A DNA stretch of 64,000 nucleotides, taken from Neolewinella litorea. GTDB lineage: Bacteria; Bacteroidota; Bacteroidia; Chitinophagales; Saprospiraceae. Each line of letters begins with the position of its first letter. Position 1 is the first letter of the stretch. Location: positions 310,001 to 374,000 of the forward strand of contig NZ_SRSF01000003.1 of the NCBI RefSeq assembly GCF_004803465.1, read 5' to 3'. Of this stretch, positions 16,503 to 26,700 are shown one piece after another. The notes under the pieces are model-generated. The model saw nothing but the letters and a program-made list of their open reading frames with translations. It did not search any database and had not been told where the DNA came from. The position numbers were made by a program, and so were the translations under genes.

Positions 16503-17327
16503 ATGGACATTCGTCAACTTTGGGATGACTACGAGCCCCTACTTCTGCAGATCGGCCTTACGGTTCTGGCCGCCGTATTCCTCCTGGTCGTTGGCTTCTG
16601 GCTTATCAACTGGCTGGCTGCCCAGGTCAGTCACCTCATGCAGAAGCGGAATATGGACGTCAGCGTTTCGAGCTTTCTGACCAACTTCCTGAAGATTGGA
16701 CTGAAGGTCCTACTCTTGCTCTCCATCGCCGGCATGTTCGGGGTCGAGACCACCTCCTTCATTGCCATCCTTTCCGCCCTCTCCCTGGCGGTGGGCCTCG
16801 CACTGCAGGGCAACCTCGGTCACTTCGCGAGTGGCATCCTGCTGCTCACCTTCCGCCCGTTCAAGGTGGGCGACGTGATCGCCACCAACGGCTTCACCGC
16901 CACGGTCAAGGAGATCCAGGTTTTCCATACCATCCTGAACGCCGTCGATAACCGGCTGATCATCATCCCCAACGGTAAGGTGATGGGCAGCGCCATCGAA
17001 AACTATACCGCCCAGGGGGTGCGGCGTCTCGACCTGACTTTCGGGATCGGCTACGGCGACGACATCGACAAGGCCCGCGCCGTCATTACCTCAGTGGTGG
17101 AGGGTACGCCGGGTATCCTGCTCGACCGCGGCATCGATATCTTCGTTCGCACGCTCAACGACAGCAGTGTCGACCTAGCCTGCCGCGCGTGGGCGGAAAA
17201 CGCCAATTACTGGGCCGCCCTGATCTACCTCAACGAGCACGTCAAGAAGGCGTTCGACCGCGAAGGCATCAGCATCCCATTCCCGCAGCGCGACGTACAC
17301 ATCAAACACGCCGAGGTGCTCAGCTAA
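16503..17327 (+). CDS. Small-conductance mechanosensitive channel, MscS family
   Basis: This 274-residue inner-membrane channel releases solutes on hypo-osmotic shock. Hydrophobic helices lie at about 15-40 and 60-85. The pore helix TM3 carries the alternating Ala/Gly pattern SLAVGLALQGNLGHFASGIL near 96-115. The cytosolic beta domain follows with FKVGDVI and IPNGKVMGSAIENY, then the mixed alpha/beta vestibule. Length matches E. coli MscS (286). It ends 3 bases from the convergent pseudouridine synthase gene. Confidence 0.92.
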   Translation: MDIRQLWDDYEPLLLQIGLTVLAAVFLLVVGFWLINWLAAQVSHLMQKRNMDVSVSSFLTNFLKIGLKVLLLLSIAGMFGVETTSFIAILSALSLAVGLALQGNLGHFASGILLLTFRPFKVGDVIATNGFTATVKEIQVFHTILNAVDNRLIIIPNGKVMGSAIENYTAQGVRRLDLTFGIGYGDDIDKARAVITSVVEGTPGILLDRGIDIFVRTLNDSSVDLACRAWAENANYWAALIYLNEHVKKAFDREGISIPFPQRDVHIKHAEVLS

Positions 17328-17330
17328 GCT

Positions 17331-18134
17331 TCATTTAAAGTACTTCAGCCGCCGTACTTCCTCATCCGTCAGGTAGCGGTAGAAGCCCCGGGGCAGTGCC
17401 TTTTTGGTCAGTCCGGCCAGGTACGTACGGTCCAGTTTCTCCACGGTATAGCCCAGGTGCTCGAAGGCCCGACGGACGATGCGGTTGCGGCCGCTGTGGA
17501 TCTGGAGGCTCACGGTAAGCGGGTCGTTCTCCCGCGCGTAGCGGGCCCAGTCGGCCTGGAAGGGGCCGTCGTCCAGTTCGAATCCGGCCGACAGCTGCGC
17601 CAGATCCAAAGTGCTGAAGGGCTTGTCGAGGGTAGCCTCATAGATCTTGGCCGTCTCGAAGCGCGGGTGCGTGAGCCGGGTGGTGACGTCGCCGTCGTTG
17701 GTGATCAGCAACAGGCCGGTGGTGTCGCGGTCCAGTCGGCCGACGGGAAACAGGCGCATGCCTTTCAGGGCCGGTTCGTCTAGGAGGTCCATCACCGTGG
17801 TGCGGTCGTGCTCGTCGTTGGTGGTGGTGATCACGTTGCGCGGCTTGTTGAGCAGCAGGTATACGAAGCGCTCAGAAGGGGCCACTACCTCGCCGTTGTA
17901 TTCCACCACGTCGCCCTCCCGGATCTGGTAGGCCGGATTGTCGAGTACCTCCCCGTTGACCTTCACCTTGCCCGCCTTCACCATATCTCCGGCCGTGCGC
18001 CGACTGGCCACGCCCGCGTGAGCGATGTATTTGTTGAGGCGCATGCCAATGATGTCGGCGGCGGGCCGGTCGAGGCCCGGCGGCTGACCGGAATTACGGG
18101 CCTGGGAGCGTTGGAAGCGGCGGGGAGTTTTCAT
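17331..18134 (-). CDS. RsuA/RluB-family pseudouridine synthase
   Basis: This 267-residue rRNA modification enzyme has an N-terminal S4 RNA-binding domain (MRLNKYIAHAGVASRR, then GKVKVNGEVL). The catalytic domain has YLLLNKPRNVITT and the active-site motif PVGRLDRDTTGLLLITNDG, where the Asp is catalytic, with the family C-terminal block SGRNRIVRRAFEHLGY. RluB (large-subunit rRNA) is more likely than RsuA by resemblance, though the target site cannot be fixed. The start MKTPRRF is chosen because a TATTTG-like -7 element lies just upstream. A basic, Arg-rich segment precedes the S4 domain. Confidence 0.9.
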   Translation of the reverse strand: MKTPRRFQRSQARNSGQPPGLDRPAADIIGMRLNKYIAHAGVASRRTAGDMVKAGKVKVNGEVLDNPAYQIREGDVVEYNGEVVAPSERFVYLLLNKPRNVITTTNDEHDRTTVMDLLDEPALKGMRLFPVGRLDRDTTGLLLITNDGDVTTRLTHPRFETAKIYEATLDKPFSTLDLAQLSAGFELDDGPFQADWARYARENDPLTVSLQIHSGRNRIVRRAFEHLGYTVEKLDRTYLAGLTKKALPRGFYRYLTDEEVRRLKYFK

Positions 18135-18273
18135 AAAGGCGGGTTGTAAATAGGACCGTAAAAGCACAAATATCCGCCTAATTGCGGTAGGCTACCCGCG
18201 GAGCCAAGGTGGCAAGGATCGATCTACCGCGCACTGAGGCGAACCGTCGGCACGGGGCCGTGGTTGGAAGTAC

Positions 18274-18612
18274 ATGTTTCACACCATGAATTCCCCCCAG
18301 GACCTCGACGCGGCCCTCCAGGCCAGCCACGAGCAACCCATCGTCATCTTCAAGCACAGCAACAATTGCCCCTTCAGCGCCCGCGCCCAGGAGCAGGTGG
18401 CCAATTCCAAGCACGATCTCGAGATCTACGGCATCGTGGTGCAGTACGCCAAGGAGCTCTCGACCGCCATTGCCGACCGCCTGGAAGTGAAGCACGCCAG
18501 CCCGCAGGCCATCGTGGTGAAGGACGGCAAGGCCGCCGCCCATTACTGGCGCTCGGAAATACAGGAAGAGACGCTTAAGGAAAAGGTCGCCAGTTTCGGC
18601 GAGGCCTCGTGA
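18274..18612 (+). CDS. YtxJ-type monothiol bacilliredoxin
   Basis: This 112-residue thioredoxin-fold protein of the YtxJ family has a single active-site cysteine in FKHSNNCPFS (Cys32), where classical thioredoxins have CxxC. The cis-Pro region is ASPQAIVV. The family is proposed to remove bacillithiol from S-bacillithiolated proteins. Start could be ATG 18274 or 18286, and the second gives a more usual length. Its stop overlaps the GTG of the nucleoside phosphorylase gene (GTGA), so the two are translationally coupled. Confidence 0.88.
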   Translation: MFHTMNSPQDLDAALQASHEQPIVIFKHSNNCPFSARAQEQVANSKHDLEIYGIVVQYAKELSTAIADRLEVKHASPQAIVVKDGKAAAHYWRSEIQEETLKEKVASFGEAS

Positions 18613-19487
18613 TCGCGCCTTCCGAACTCATCCTGCGGCCCCGTGGGTCGGTCTATCACCTCGATTTACTCCCCGGCCAGGTGGCCGAGACCATCATTAC
18701 GGTCGGTGATCCCGAGCGGGTAGGGGAGGTGAGCCGCCGCTTCGACCGCGTAGAACTGCGCGTCGAGGCCCGGGAATTCGTCACCCATACAGGCGATCTC
18801 AACGGCAAGCGACTTTCCGTGGTGTCCACCGGTATCGGCACCGATAACGTGGACATCGTGATCAACGAGCTCGATGCCCTCTTCAACATTGACCTGCACC
18901 GCCGGGAGGTGGTCGCCGAACCCGTTGCCCTCACCTTCCTGCGCCTGGGCACCAGCGGTTCCTTTCAGCCCGATATACCCCTGGATACCGTGGTGCTTTC
19001 GAGCGCCGGACTTTCCCTCGACGGACTGCTGCCCTTTTATCCCTCTATCCCGGTCGATGAATCCCTGGCTACGGCCCTGACGACGCACCTCTCACAAGAC
19101 GGCCAAGCCCTGCCGGTTCCACCAGTTATGGTCCGACCCCAACTGCCCGATTTTCTGGCCTCGCTCGACCCGGCGCGCCTTACTGCCGGGATCACGCTTA
19201 CCGCCGCCGGCTTTTATGCCCCGCAGGGCCGCGTGCTCCGTTTGCCGACCGCCTTGACACCCACCTTGCTGGAAGCCCTGCGCAAATTCCGTCAGGAAGA
19301 CCTGCGCATCACCAACATCGAGATGGAGACCGCCGGCATCTACGCCCTGGCCTCGGCCCTTGGGCATCGTTCGGCCTCCCTTTCGGCCCTGCTCGCCAAC
19401 CGTGCACTGGGTACTTTCAGCCGGCAACCCGCTACTACGGTAGACCGGCTCATCGATTACGGACTATTCCTCCTTACGGATCGGTAG
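18609..19487 (+). CDS. Nucleoside phosphorylase (uridine phosphorylase-like)
   Basis: This 292-residue member of the PNP/UDP superfamily cleaves nucleosides with phosphate to give a free base and ribose-1-phosphate. The phosphate-binding ETIITVGDPERVGEVS region near 27-42, VVSTGIGTDNVDIVI near 74-88, FLRLGTSGS, and the base/ribose site NIEMETAGIYALASALGH near 235-252 are all present. Uridine phosphorylase is the closest by motif, but purine specificity is not excluded. It starts with GTG in a 4-base overlap with ytxJ and overlaps the convergent KirBac gene by 24 bases. Confidence 0.88.
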   Translation: MIAPSELILRPRGSVYHLDLLPGQVAETIITVGDPERVGEVSRRFDRVELRVEAREFVTHTGDLNGKRLSVVSTGIGTDNVDIVINELDALFNIDLHRREVVAEPVALTFLRLGTSGSFQPDIPLDTVVLSSAGLSLDGLLPFYPSIPVDESLATALTTHLSQDGQALPVPPVMVRPQLPDFLASLDPARLTAGITLTAAGFYAPQGRVLRLPTALTPTLLEALRKFRQEDLRITNIEMETAGIYALASALGHRSASLSALLANRALGTFSRQPATTVDRLIDYGLFLLTDR

Positions 19488-20450
19488 GGTCTCGCTAATG
19501 CGGTCCAGGTAAAGCTCGGTGGTGGCTTCCCGCTCCTGGTACATGGGTGCGAATCGCACGTCCCACTCCATTTCCTGGTGGGTGTAACTCGTGTGGATGC
19601 TTACCTGCTGGGCAAAGGTGCGGTCGTACCCCTCGATCGCGACCATCAGTTCGGAATGCCGGTCCCGGTAATCCTCCGGCGTCCAGCCGGCCAGCGGACT
19701 GTCTTCCGTGATGGGGTGCACGATGGTCCAGTTCAGGGGAAACAGCGGCACGAAATCGCGTTCCAGTTCCAGGGGGTGGAATCTGCGTCTCAGTTCCCCA
19801 TTGCCTACCTCCAGCCACGTGAGCACCACGCGGGCGCGCAGGTTGATGAGGTTGGTATCGCGCTTGTTGGCCAACCGGAACTGCAGGCTGCGCATTCCTT
19901 CCCCGTAGGGTGCCACGATGGCGCGGTCGGAGAAGATCACCAGCCGTGAGGGCCGCGAAAAACGGGCGAAGAAAAGACCGGTTACGAGCGCCAGAGCTAC
20001 CCAGCCGAAGAGCGCAAGTACTGCCGCCAGGGCATTGGACTCCAGGGTGGTGGGGGCCAGCACGCCGTACCCAACGGTGGTGAAGGTCTGAATGCTGAAG
20101 TAGAAACACTGCAGGAAATTCTCCAGCTCCGACTGCCCTACTGACGCCCCGTTAAGCTGTTCGGTACCGATCAGGTAAAAGCCTAGCGCGAAGATCAAAT
20201 TACAGAGCACGTACATCGACAGCGTGACCCCGATAAAGCGTGGCCAGCTCATCTCCACCAGGTTCTGGTAGGGAGCGAAAATGGAGTTGCCCCGCCGGAC
20301 GACGTTGAAGCTGCCGTCGTTCTGGATCAGGCGCGTACCGGGCTTGCGGGCCACCTTGTCGCCCAGCCCCAGGTCGCTCTCCGAGTTCTTGTCCTGCCCG
20401 TCGGAACGAAAAAAATGCTCCCCCAACTCTGAAATTTTCATCACCTGCAA
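19464..20450 (-). CDS. Inward-rectifier potassium channel, KirBac type
   Basis: This 328-residue membrane channel has two transmembrane helices (about 72-95 and 132-155), with the pore helix and the K+ selectivity filter TVGYG at 125-129 between them. The slide-helix region is NLVEMSWPRFIGVTL. The C-terminal half is the Kir immunoglobulin-like cytosolic domain, with SDRAIVAPYGEGMRSLQFR and LRARVVLTWLEV. Prokaryotic Kir channels conduct K+ and are gated by lipids and ligands. It overlaps the end of the convergent nucleoside phosphorylase gene, so the two mRNAs share antisense 3' ends. Confidence 0.93.
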   Translation of the reverse strand: MQVMKISELGEHFFRSDGQDKNSESDLGLGDKVARKPGTRLIQNDGSFNVVRRGNSIFAPYQNLVEMSWPRFIGVTLSMYVLCNLIFALGFYLIGTEQLNGASVGQSELENFLQCFYFSIQTFTTVGYGVLAPTTLESNALAAVLALFGWVALALVTGLFFARFSRPSRLVIFSDRAIVAPYGEGMRSLQFRLANKRDTNLINLRARVVLTWLEVGNGELRRRFHPLELERDFVPLFPLNWTIVHPITEDSPLAGWTPEDYRDRHSELMVAIEGYDRTFAQQVSIHTSYTHQEMEWDVRFAPMYQEREATTELYLDRISETLPIRKEE

Positions 20451-20602
20451 GATAATCCCGACCGTTGAATCTTCGGGCGGCGGCGCGCGGGTACCGCATA
20501 GATTCGGAAAAGGCCAGGTGCGGTCATTTTATACCAGTGGATAAAACCCTTAAAACTTGGGAAACTTAAAAACTATTCAAAGTTTCCCCCGTTCTTTGCG
20601 GT
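20451..20602. promoter_or_regulatory. Divergent promoter region, KirBac / efflux operon
   Basis: This 152-bp spacer separates the divergently transcribed KirBac gene and tetR. TTCTTTGC at 20592-20599, a weak -7 match, sits just before the GTG of tetR. A TetR operator would be expected here, but no convincing palindrome was found by eye. Confidence 0.4.
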
Positions 20603-21229
20603 GTGAATACGACCTCCAAAGAACACCTTAAGCTCGTGGGTGCCGCCCGCGACCTCTTCATGCGCATCGGTATCCGCAGCGTAAGCATGGACGATATCGC
20701 ACGGGAATTGGGCATCTCAAAGAAGACGCTGTACCAGACCGTTCCGAACAAGGAGGAGTTGGTGCAACTCGTCCTGCGCGTCGAAATTGAGGAGGACGTA
20801 CGCATGCTGGAGCGCAACCGCGTGGAGTCAACCGACGCCATCGAGGAGTTGCTGCGCAACAGCCGCTACTTCGTCCGCCAGATGCGTAAGGTATCGCCCA
20901 CTACGATGCACGACCTGCGCAAGTACTATCCCGAGATATTCCACAACCAGGTGGAAGCCCACCAGCACCATTTCCTCCACCAGGTGGAGGAGAACCTGCG
21001 CCGGGGCAAGGCCGAAGGGCTTTACCGGGAAGACATCGACCCCGAGGTGATCGCCAACCTGTACGTGGGCATGACCATGATGGTAGTCGACCGCGGCATC
21101 TTCCCTGCCCAGGATCGCCCCCTTTCCGATATCCTCTGGCAACACTCCACCTACCACTTCTTCGGCATCGTTAACCAGGCCGGCCGCGACCGCCTCAATG
21201 ACTACCTCCAGGAAGAGGAGCTCTGCTAA
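20603..21229 (+). CDS. TetR/AcrR-family repressor of the efflux operon
   Basis: This 208-residue regulator has an N-terminal helix-turn-helix at about 10-50: GAARDLFMRIGIRSVSMDDI followed by ARELGISKKTLYQTVPNKEE. The C-terminal all-helical domain is the usual ligand-binding part, rich in His and Met (MHDLRKYYPEIFHNQVEAHQ). The gene starts with GTG only a few bases after a -7-like box. The TolC gene begins 12 bases after its stop, so it most likely heads and controls the tolC-MFP-RND operon. The inducing compound is unknown. Confidence 0.88.
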   Translation: MNTTSKEHLKLVGAARDLFMRIGIRSVSMDDIARELGISKKTLYQTVPNKEELVQLVLRVEIEEDVRMLERNRVESTDAIEELLRNSRYFVRQMRKVSPTTMHDLRKYYPEIFHNQVEAHQHHFLHQVEENLRRGKAEGLYREDIDPEVIANLYVGMTMMVVDRGIFPAQDRPLSDILWQHSTYHFFGIVNQAGRDRLNDYLQEEELC

Positions 21230-21241
21230 TCATACCCCGCC

Positions 21242-22576
21242 ATGAAATATTTGATATTCGTACTTACCCTGTTGCTGACCGGGAGCATCAGCGCCCAGGA
21301 AGCGGAAGCGCCGCCGGTGTATTCCCTGAATGATGCCGTGAATTTCGCCCTGCTGAACGCCAACAGCATACGCAATGCCCGCGTCGACATTCTCGACGCG
21401 GAGCAGAATATCCGGGAGCGCCTGAGTACCGGTCTGCCACAGATTAACGGAACGGTGGATTTCACCCGCTACCTCAAGGTGCCCGTCCTGCCCCTCCCCG
21501 AGGCTTTCGCGGCCCTCAATCCGGATCCGAACGCCCCGGCGCCGGAGGGCATCGCTTTTCAGCGGAAGAACAACTTCGTCAGCGGCCTGAACGTCAACAG
21601 CATGATCTTCGACGGATCGTTCTTCGTCGGTCTGCGGGCCGCGCGGGCGAGCCGCGACTACTTCAACCTGCAACTGGAGGAAGCCGAACGGCAGGTCCGC
21701 AACCAGGTCACCCAAAGCTACTTCCCGGTACTGCTGGTATCCACCAATCTCGAGATCATCGAGAAGAACATCAGCAACCTTGAAAAACTACTCCAGGAGA
21801 CCAGCGCCCAGTACGAGGCCGGCTTCGTGGAGCAACTTGACGTAGATCGGCTCGTGCTGAGCCTCAATAACCTGCGCAGCACCCGCAACGACCTGGAGCA
21901 GCAACGGGAGAATGCCCTGCGCGCGCTCAAATTCACCCTTAACTTCCCCGACGACCAGCCCCTGGAAGTGTCGGATGACCTGGAGGCGCTGGAGCTGGAG
22001 GTCGAAGCCGCCGCCCTTACGAGCGATATCCCCTACCAAAGCCGCAGTGAAGTGCGCCTCCTCGATCAGACCCTTGCCCTGCAGGACCTCAACGTAGAGC
22101 TGCAGCAGGCAGCCTACCTGCCCCGCCTGAACGCCACCGCCGCCGCCCAGTACCAGTACCAGGGCGACAACTTCTCGGACGGATTCTGGGCCCCCACGGT
22201 ACTCGTGGGGGTATCGGCCACCATCCCCATCTACGACTTCGGGGGCCGCAGCGCCCGGCTCCAACGGGCCCGGCTGGACAAGGAAAAGGTGGTGAACCAG
22301 CGCGACGACGTCGTCCGCGGCATCGCCCTGGAAGTGCGCAACGCCCGCGGGACCTTCAATACCGCCCGGGAGCGCCTGCAGAACACCCGCGATAACCTGA
22401 CCCTGGCCCAGCGGATCTACGACACCACCCAGATCAAATACCGCGAAGGGGTAGGCAGCAGCATCGAGGTCGTACAGGCCGAACAGCAACTCTACGAAGC
22501 CCAGGCCAACTACCTCAACGCCCTTTACGATACCCTGGTCGCCAAAGAAGACCTCTACATAGCCCTCGGCCGATGA
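21242..22576 (+). CDS. TolC-family outer-membrane efflux protein
   Basis: This is the 444-residue outer-membrane channel of a tripartite efflux pump. A signal peptide covers residues 1-19 (ending SISAQE). Two long coiled-coil halves follow the TolC repeat plan: YSLNDAVNFALLNANSIRNA near the start and LLQETSAQYEAGFVEQLDVD in the middle, then YDTTQIKYREGVGSSIEVVQ near the end. The latter two are the conserved Y-x-x-G helical motifs. It overlaps the downstream MFP gene by 4 bases (ATGA), confirming an operon. Confidence 0.92.
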   Translation: MKYLIFVLTLLLTGSISAQEAEAPPVYSLNDAVNFALLNANSIRNARVDILDAEQNIRERLSTGLPQINGTVDFTRYLKVPVLPLPEAFAALNPDPNAPAPEGIAFQRKNNFVSGLNVNSMIFDGSFFVGLRAARASRDYFNLQLEEAERQVRNQVTQSYFPVLLVSTNLEIIEKNISNLEKLLQETSAQYEAGFVEQLDVDRLVLSLNNLRSTRNDLEQQRENALRALKFTLNFPDDQPLEVSDDLEALELEVEAAALTSDIPYQSRSEVRLLDQTLALQDLNVELQQAAYLPRLNATAAAQYQYQGDNFSDGFWAPTVLVGVSATIPIYDFGGRSARLQRARLDKEKVVNQRDDVVRGIALEVRNARGTFNTARERLQNTRDNLTLAQRIYDTTQIKYREGVGSSIEVVQAEQQLYEAQANYLNALYDTLVAKEDLYIALGR

Positions 22577-23796
22577 AAACTACTAAAGTACCCGTAACCA
22601 TGATGCGCGCAGCCACCCTTCTCTGCCTTGCCGTAATCCTTTGCACCTGCGGCCGCGCCCAGGAAGAAAGCGTACCCCAAACCTCTGAGGAACTGCAGGA
22701 AGCGCTGCGCACCCGCCGCGCCGAATTGCGCGAACTCACCATGGAGGTGGAGTCGCTGGAAAGCCGCCTGGCCGAGATAGACCCCAATTTTGCCCCGAAC
22801 GCCACCCTGGTTTCCTACGAAACCGTGGGTACGGCCAGCTTCGACAACTACGCTGAAGTGCAGGCCACGGTACGCGCCGCCGAATCCGCGATGGCCACCT
22901 CCGAGATCCCTGGACGAATCCTGCGCATGAACTTCGAGGCGGGCGACAACATCCGCAAGGGACAGCTTGTAGCCGTGCTCGACGTGGAGGGCACCGAAAC
23001 CCAACGCGCGGAACTCGAAACCGCCGCCAGCCTGGCCAAGACCGTCTACGAGCGGCAGGAAAAACTGTGGGAACAGAATATCGGCTCGGAGCTGCAGTAC
23101 CTACAAGCGAAGAACAACTACGAGCGCATCCAGCAGCAGCTCAAAGCTATTGACATCCAGGCCAACAAGCGAAACGTTTACGCCCCCCTCTCCGGTACGG
23201 TGGACCAGGTCTTCCTGCGGACGGGCGAGGCGGCCGCCCCCGGCACCCCGATACTGTCGATCATCAGCACCAGCGACCTGCAGGTGGTGGCCGACGCTCC
23301 CGAATCGTTGCTCACCAAAGTGAAGGTGGGCGAAAAGGTGGGCGTACGGGTACCCGCCCTCGGCGTTGAGTTCAAGGCACCGGTCACCCGGATCGGGCGC
23401 ACGGTCGATCCCGCCAACCGCACCTTCGAGGTGGAGGTAGACGTGCCGCGGCAGTACATCAACGAACTCAAGGCCAACCTCCTGGCCGAGGTGGAAGTCC
23501 TCAACTTCCAGGCCGACGACCTGATTGTGGTGAGCCAGGACTACATCCAGCAGGAAGTCAACGGACAGCGCTACGTATTCGTGGCCGAGGAAGTCGACGG
23601 CGACCTGGTCGCCCGCAAAACGTACGTCGAGACGGGACAAAGTTTTAACAACCGCGCCGTCATCGAAAGCGGCCTGGACGTGGGGGCCCGCCTCATCACC
23701 AACGGTGCCCGCGGCCTGACCGACGGACAGCCCATAGCCCTGAGCCAGTCGCCCCTCCAACCCACCGAAGCTAAACTCAGCAGCAACAATGGCTAA
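22573..23796 (+). CDS. RND efflux periplasmic adaptor (membrane fusion protein)
   Basis: This 407-residue HlyD/AcrA-type adaptor bridges the RND pump and the TolC-like channel. The N-terminus has a lipobox-like LILCTC-type signal (ILCTCG near 18-23) and a short coiled coil (EELQEALRTRRAELRELTME). The split lipoyl domain is GRILRMNFEAGDNIRKGQLV before and VYAPLSGTVDQVFLRTGEAA after an alpha-hairpin. The beta-barrel and membrane-proximal domains follow. It overlaps both neighbours by a few bases. Confidence 0.92.
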   Translation: MKTTKVPVTMMRAATLLCLAVILCTCGRAQEESVPQTSEELQEALRTRRAELRELTMEVESLESRLAEIDPNFAPNATLVSYETVGTASFDNYAEVQATVRAAESAMATSEIPGRILRMNFEAGDNIRKGQLVAVLDVEGTETQRAELETAASLAKTVYERQEKLWEQNIGSELQYLQAKNNYERIQQQLKAIDIQANKRNVYAPLSGTVDQVFLRTGEAAAPGTPILSIISTSDLQVVADAPESLLTKVKVGEKVGVRVPALGVEFKAPVTRIGRTVDPANRTFEVEVDVPRQYINELKANLLAEVEVLNFQADDLIVVSQDYIQQEVNGQRYVFVAEEVDGDLVARKTYVETGQSFNNRAVIESGLDVGARLITNGARGLTDGQPIALSQSPLQPTEAKLSSNNG

Positions 23797-26700
23797 CCAG
23801 CAAAAAAGAACCTTCGGGCTCACCAACCTATCGGTCGACAACGGGACGAGCGTCTTTCTGCTGGCCATTATGATTCTGATTTTCGGGCTCTACGCCTACG
23901 AGCAGGTGCCCAAGGAGCAGTTTCCGGAAGTGGAGCTGCCGCAGGTCTACATCAACACCCCCTACTTCGGCAACTCGGCCGCCGACATCGAGAGCCTGGT
24001 GACCCGGCCCATCGAAAAGGAACTCCAGAGCGTCGACGGGGTCAAGAGCATCCAGTCTACCAGCATCCAGGACTTCTCGGTCATCACCGTGGAGTTCAAC
24101 TCAGACGAGGACGTGGACGATGCCACCCGCCGGGTGAAGGACGCCCTAGACCTCGCCAAGCCGGAGCTGCCCTCCGATCTGGATACCGACCCTACGGTGC
24201 TGGAAATCAACCTGTCGAAACTGCCCATAGTGACCATCAACGTCAGCGGCGACTTCCCCCCGGAAGAGTTGCGTCGCTACGCCGAACTGATGGAGGATGA
24301 GCTCGAGGAGGTCGACGGCGTGAGCGCCGTGAACCTGAAGGGGGTACAAGAACGCGAGATCGAGATCGCCGTCGATGCCCGCCGCATGGAAAGCTTACAA
24401 ATCAGTTTCGCCGACATCGAGAATGCCATCACCGGTGAGAACCTCACCCTGTCCGGCGGCGAGATCGTCAACAACGGCGTGCGCCGGGCCATCCGGGTAG
24501 TGGGGGAATTCGAGGACGCGGAGGAACTTTCCAACACCGTGATCAAGCGCGAAAACCAGCGCCTCGTGTACCTGCGGGACATTGCCGAGGTGACCTTCGG
24601 TTACGAGGATCCTACCAGCATCGCTCGCGCCGACGGCCTGCCGGTCATCAGCCTCGACATCATTAAGAAATCGGGGGAGAACCTGCTGAGCACGGCCGAT
24701 GCCGTCCAGCAAACGGTAGAGGAACTGCGGACGCGACTGCCGGAAGACATCAGCATCACCTACTTTAACGACCAGTCGACCAACACCCGCAGCGAGGTGG
24801 AAAACCTGGAAAACAGCATCATCTCCGGGGTAATTCTGGTGGTAGTAGTACTGCTCTTCTTCCTCGGACTTCGCAACGCCCTCTTCGTAGGTATCGCCAT
24901 CCCGCTCTCCATGCTCATGGGCATCCTGTGGATCTGGCTGAGTGGCGTGACCCTGAATATCGTGGTACTGTTTGCCCTCATTCTGGCCCTGGGCCTGTTG
25001 GTGGACAACGGCATTGTAATCGTGGAGAACATCTACCGCTACATGCAGCTGGGAGAGGTGTCGGACCGAGCGGCCAAGTACGGTGCCGGCGAGGTGGCCT
25101 GGCCAATCATTGCCTCTACCGCGACCACGCTGGCGGCCTTTCTGCCGCTGGCCGTCTGGCCCGGTATCGTGGGCGAGTTCATGAAATATTTCCCCATCAC
25201 GCTGATCTTGGTGCTCACCAGTTCGCTCATCGTAGCCCTGGTCATCAACCCGGTGCTCGCCAGCCGCTTCATGCGGATCGACAAGCGGGCGGTAACCCCC
25301 GCAGGTCGCCGGCGCAAGGTGCGGACTACGCTGTACACCTCCGCCGGCATGATGGTAATCGGGGTGTTGGGACTGATCTTCGGATTCACCTCCCTCTTCA
25401 ACCTGATGGTGATCTCCACCATCGTCACGCTGGTTTACTTCTTCCTGCTGCGCCCGGCCTCTTTCGTTTTTCAGGACCGCTTCCTGCCGTGGCTGGAAAA
25501 TGCGTACAACCGCTTTATCGGGTTTGCCCTGCGGTACAGCAAGACGATGTTCGGCGGTACCATTGCCTTGTTACTTCTGGCGCTGGTGCTTACGGCCATC
25601 AAGCCACCGCAGTTGGAGTTCTTCCCCAGTCCCGACCCCCGCTACGTCAACGCCTTTGTCGAGTTGCCCCTTGGCTCCGACATTGCCGCTACCGACGAGG
25701 TAGTCAAGATCCTGGAAGACCGCATTCTGACCATGCTGGAGCCCTACGACGAGGTCGTGGAGGCAGTGCTGACGCAGATCGGCGAGAACACCTCCGACCC
25801 GAATGCCCCGCCGGAACCCGGCGTAACCCCCAATAAGGCCCGCATCACGGTCAGTTTCGTTCCTTTCCGCGATCGGGGCGACATCAGTACCGCCGACATC
25901 ATGGAGGAAATCCGTCGGACCGTGCGCGGCCTGCCCGGCGTGAAGGTCAGCGTTGACCAGAACGCCAGCGGACCGGCCACCGGCAAGCCGATTAACATCG
26001 AGATTTCCGGCAACGACGTCGATAAACTGGTGACCCTCGGCGACGACGTCATTAACTACCTCAACCGCCAGGGAATCCCCGGAATCGAGGCCCTCAGCGC
26101 CGATGTCAAGCTCGGAAAGCCCGAACTGCTCATCGAGATCAATCGTGAGGCCGCGCGGCGCTACGGATTGTCAACCTACCAGATCGCCTCGGCCCTGCGC
26201 ACCTCGGTCTACGGCAAGGAGATCAGTAAATACAAACTCGGCGAAGACGAATATCCCATCTACCTGCGCCTCGACGAGTCCGATCGCAATCAGGTGGAGA
26301 ACCTGCTCGACCAGCGCATCACCTTCCGCGACCCCTCTAACGGCCGCATCACCCAGGTACCCATCAGCACGGTGGCCGACGTAGAGTACAGCACCACCTA
26401 CAGCGCCATCAAGCGCAAGGACCTCGACCGCGTCATCACCATCAGCTCCAACGTCCTGGACGGCTACGTCGCCAACGATATCATCCCGGAGATCGACGCC
26501 GCGCTGCAGGACTACGACCTGCCGCAGGGGTTCAACTACGAGTTCACCGGAGAGCAGCAACAGCAGCAGGAAGATATTGGCTTTCTGCTGGGGGCCTTCG
26601 TCTTCGCGCTGTTCCTGATCTTCATCATCATCGTGGCCCAGTTTAACAGCATCAGTTCGCCCTTCATCATCCTGACCTCGGTGATCCTGTCGACCATTGG

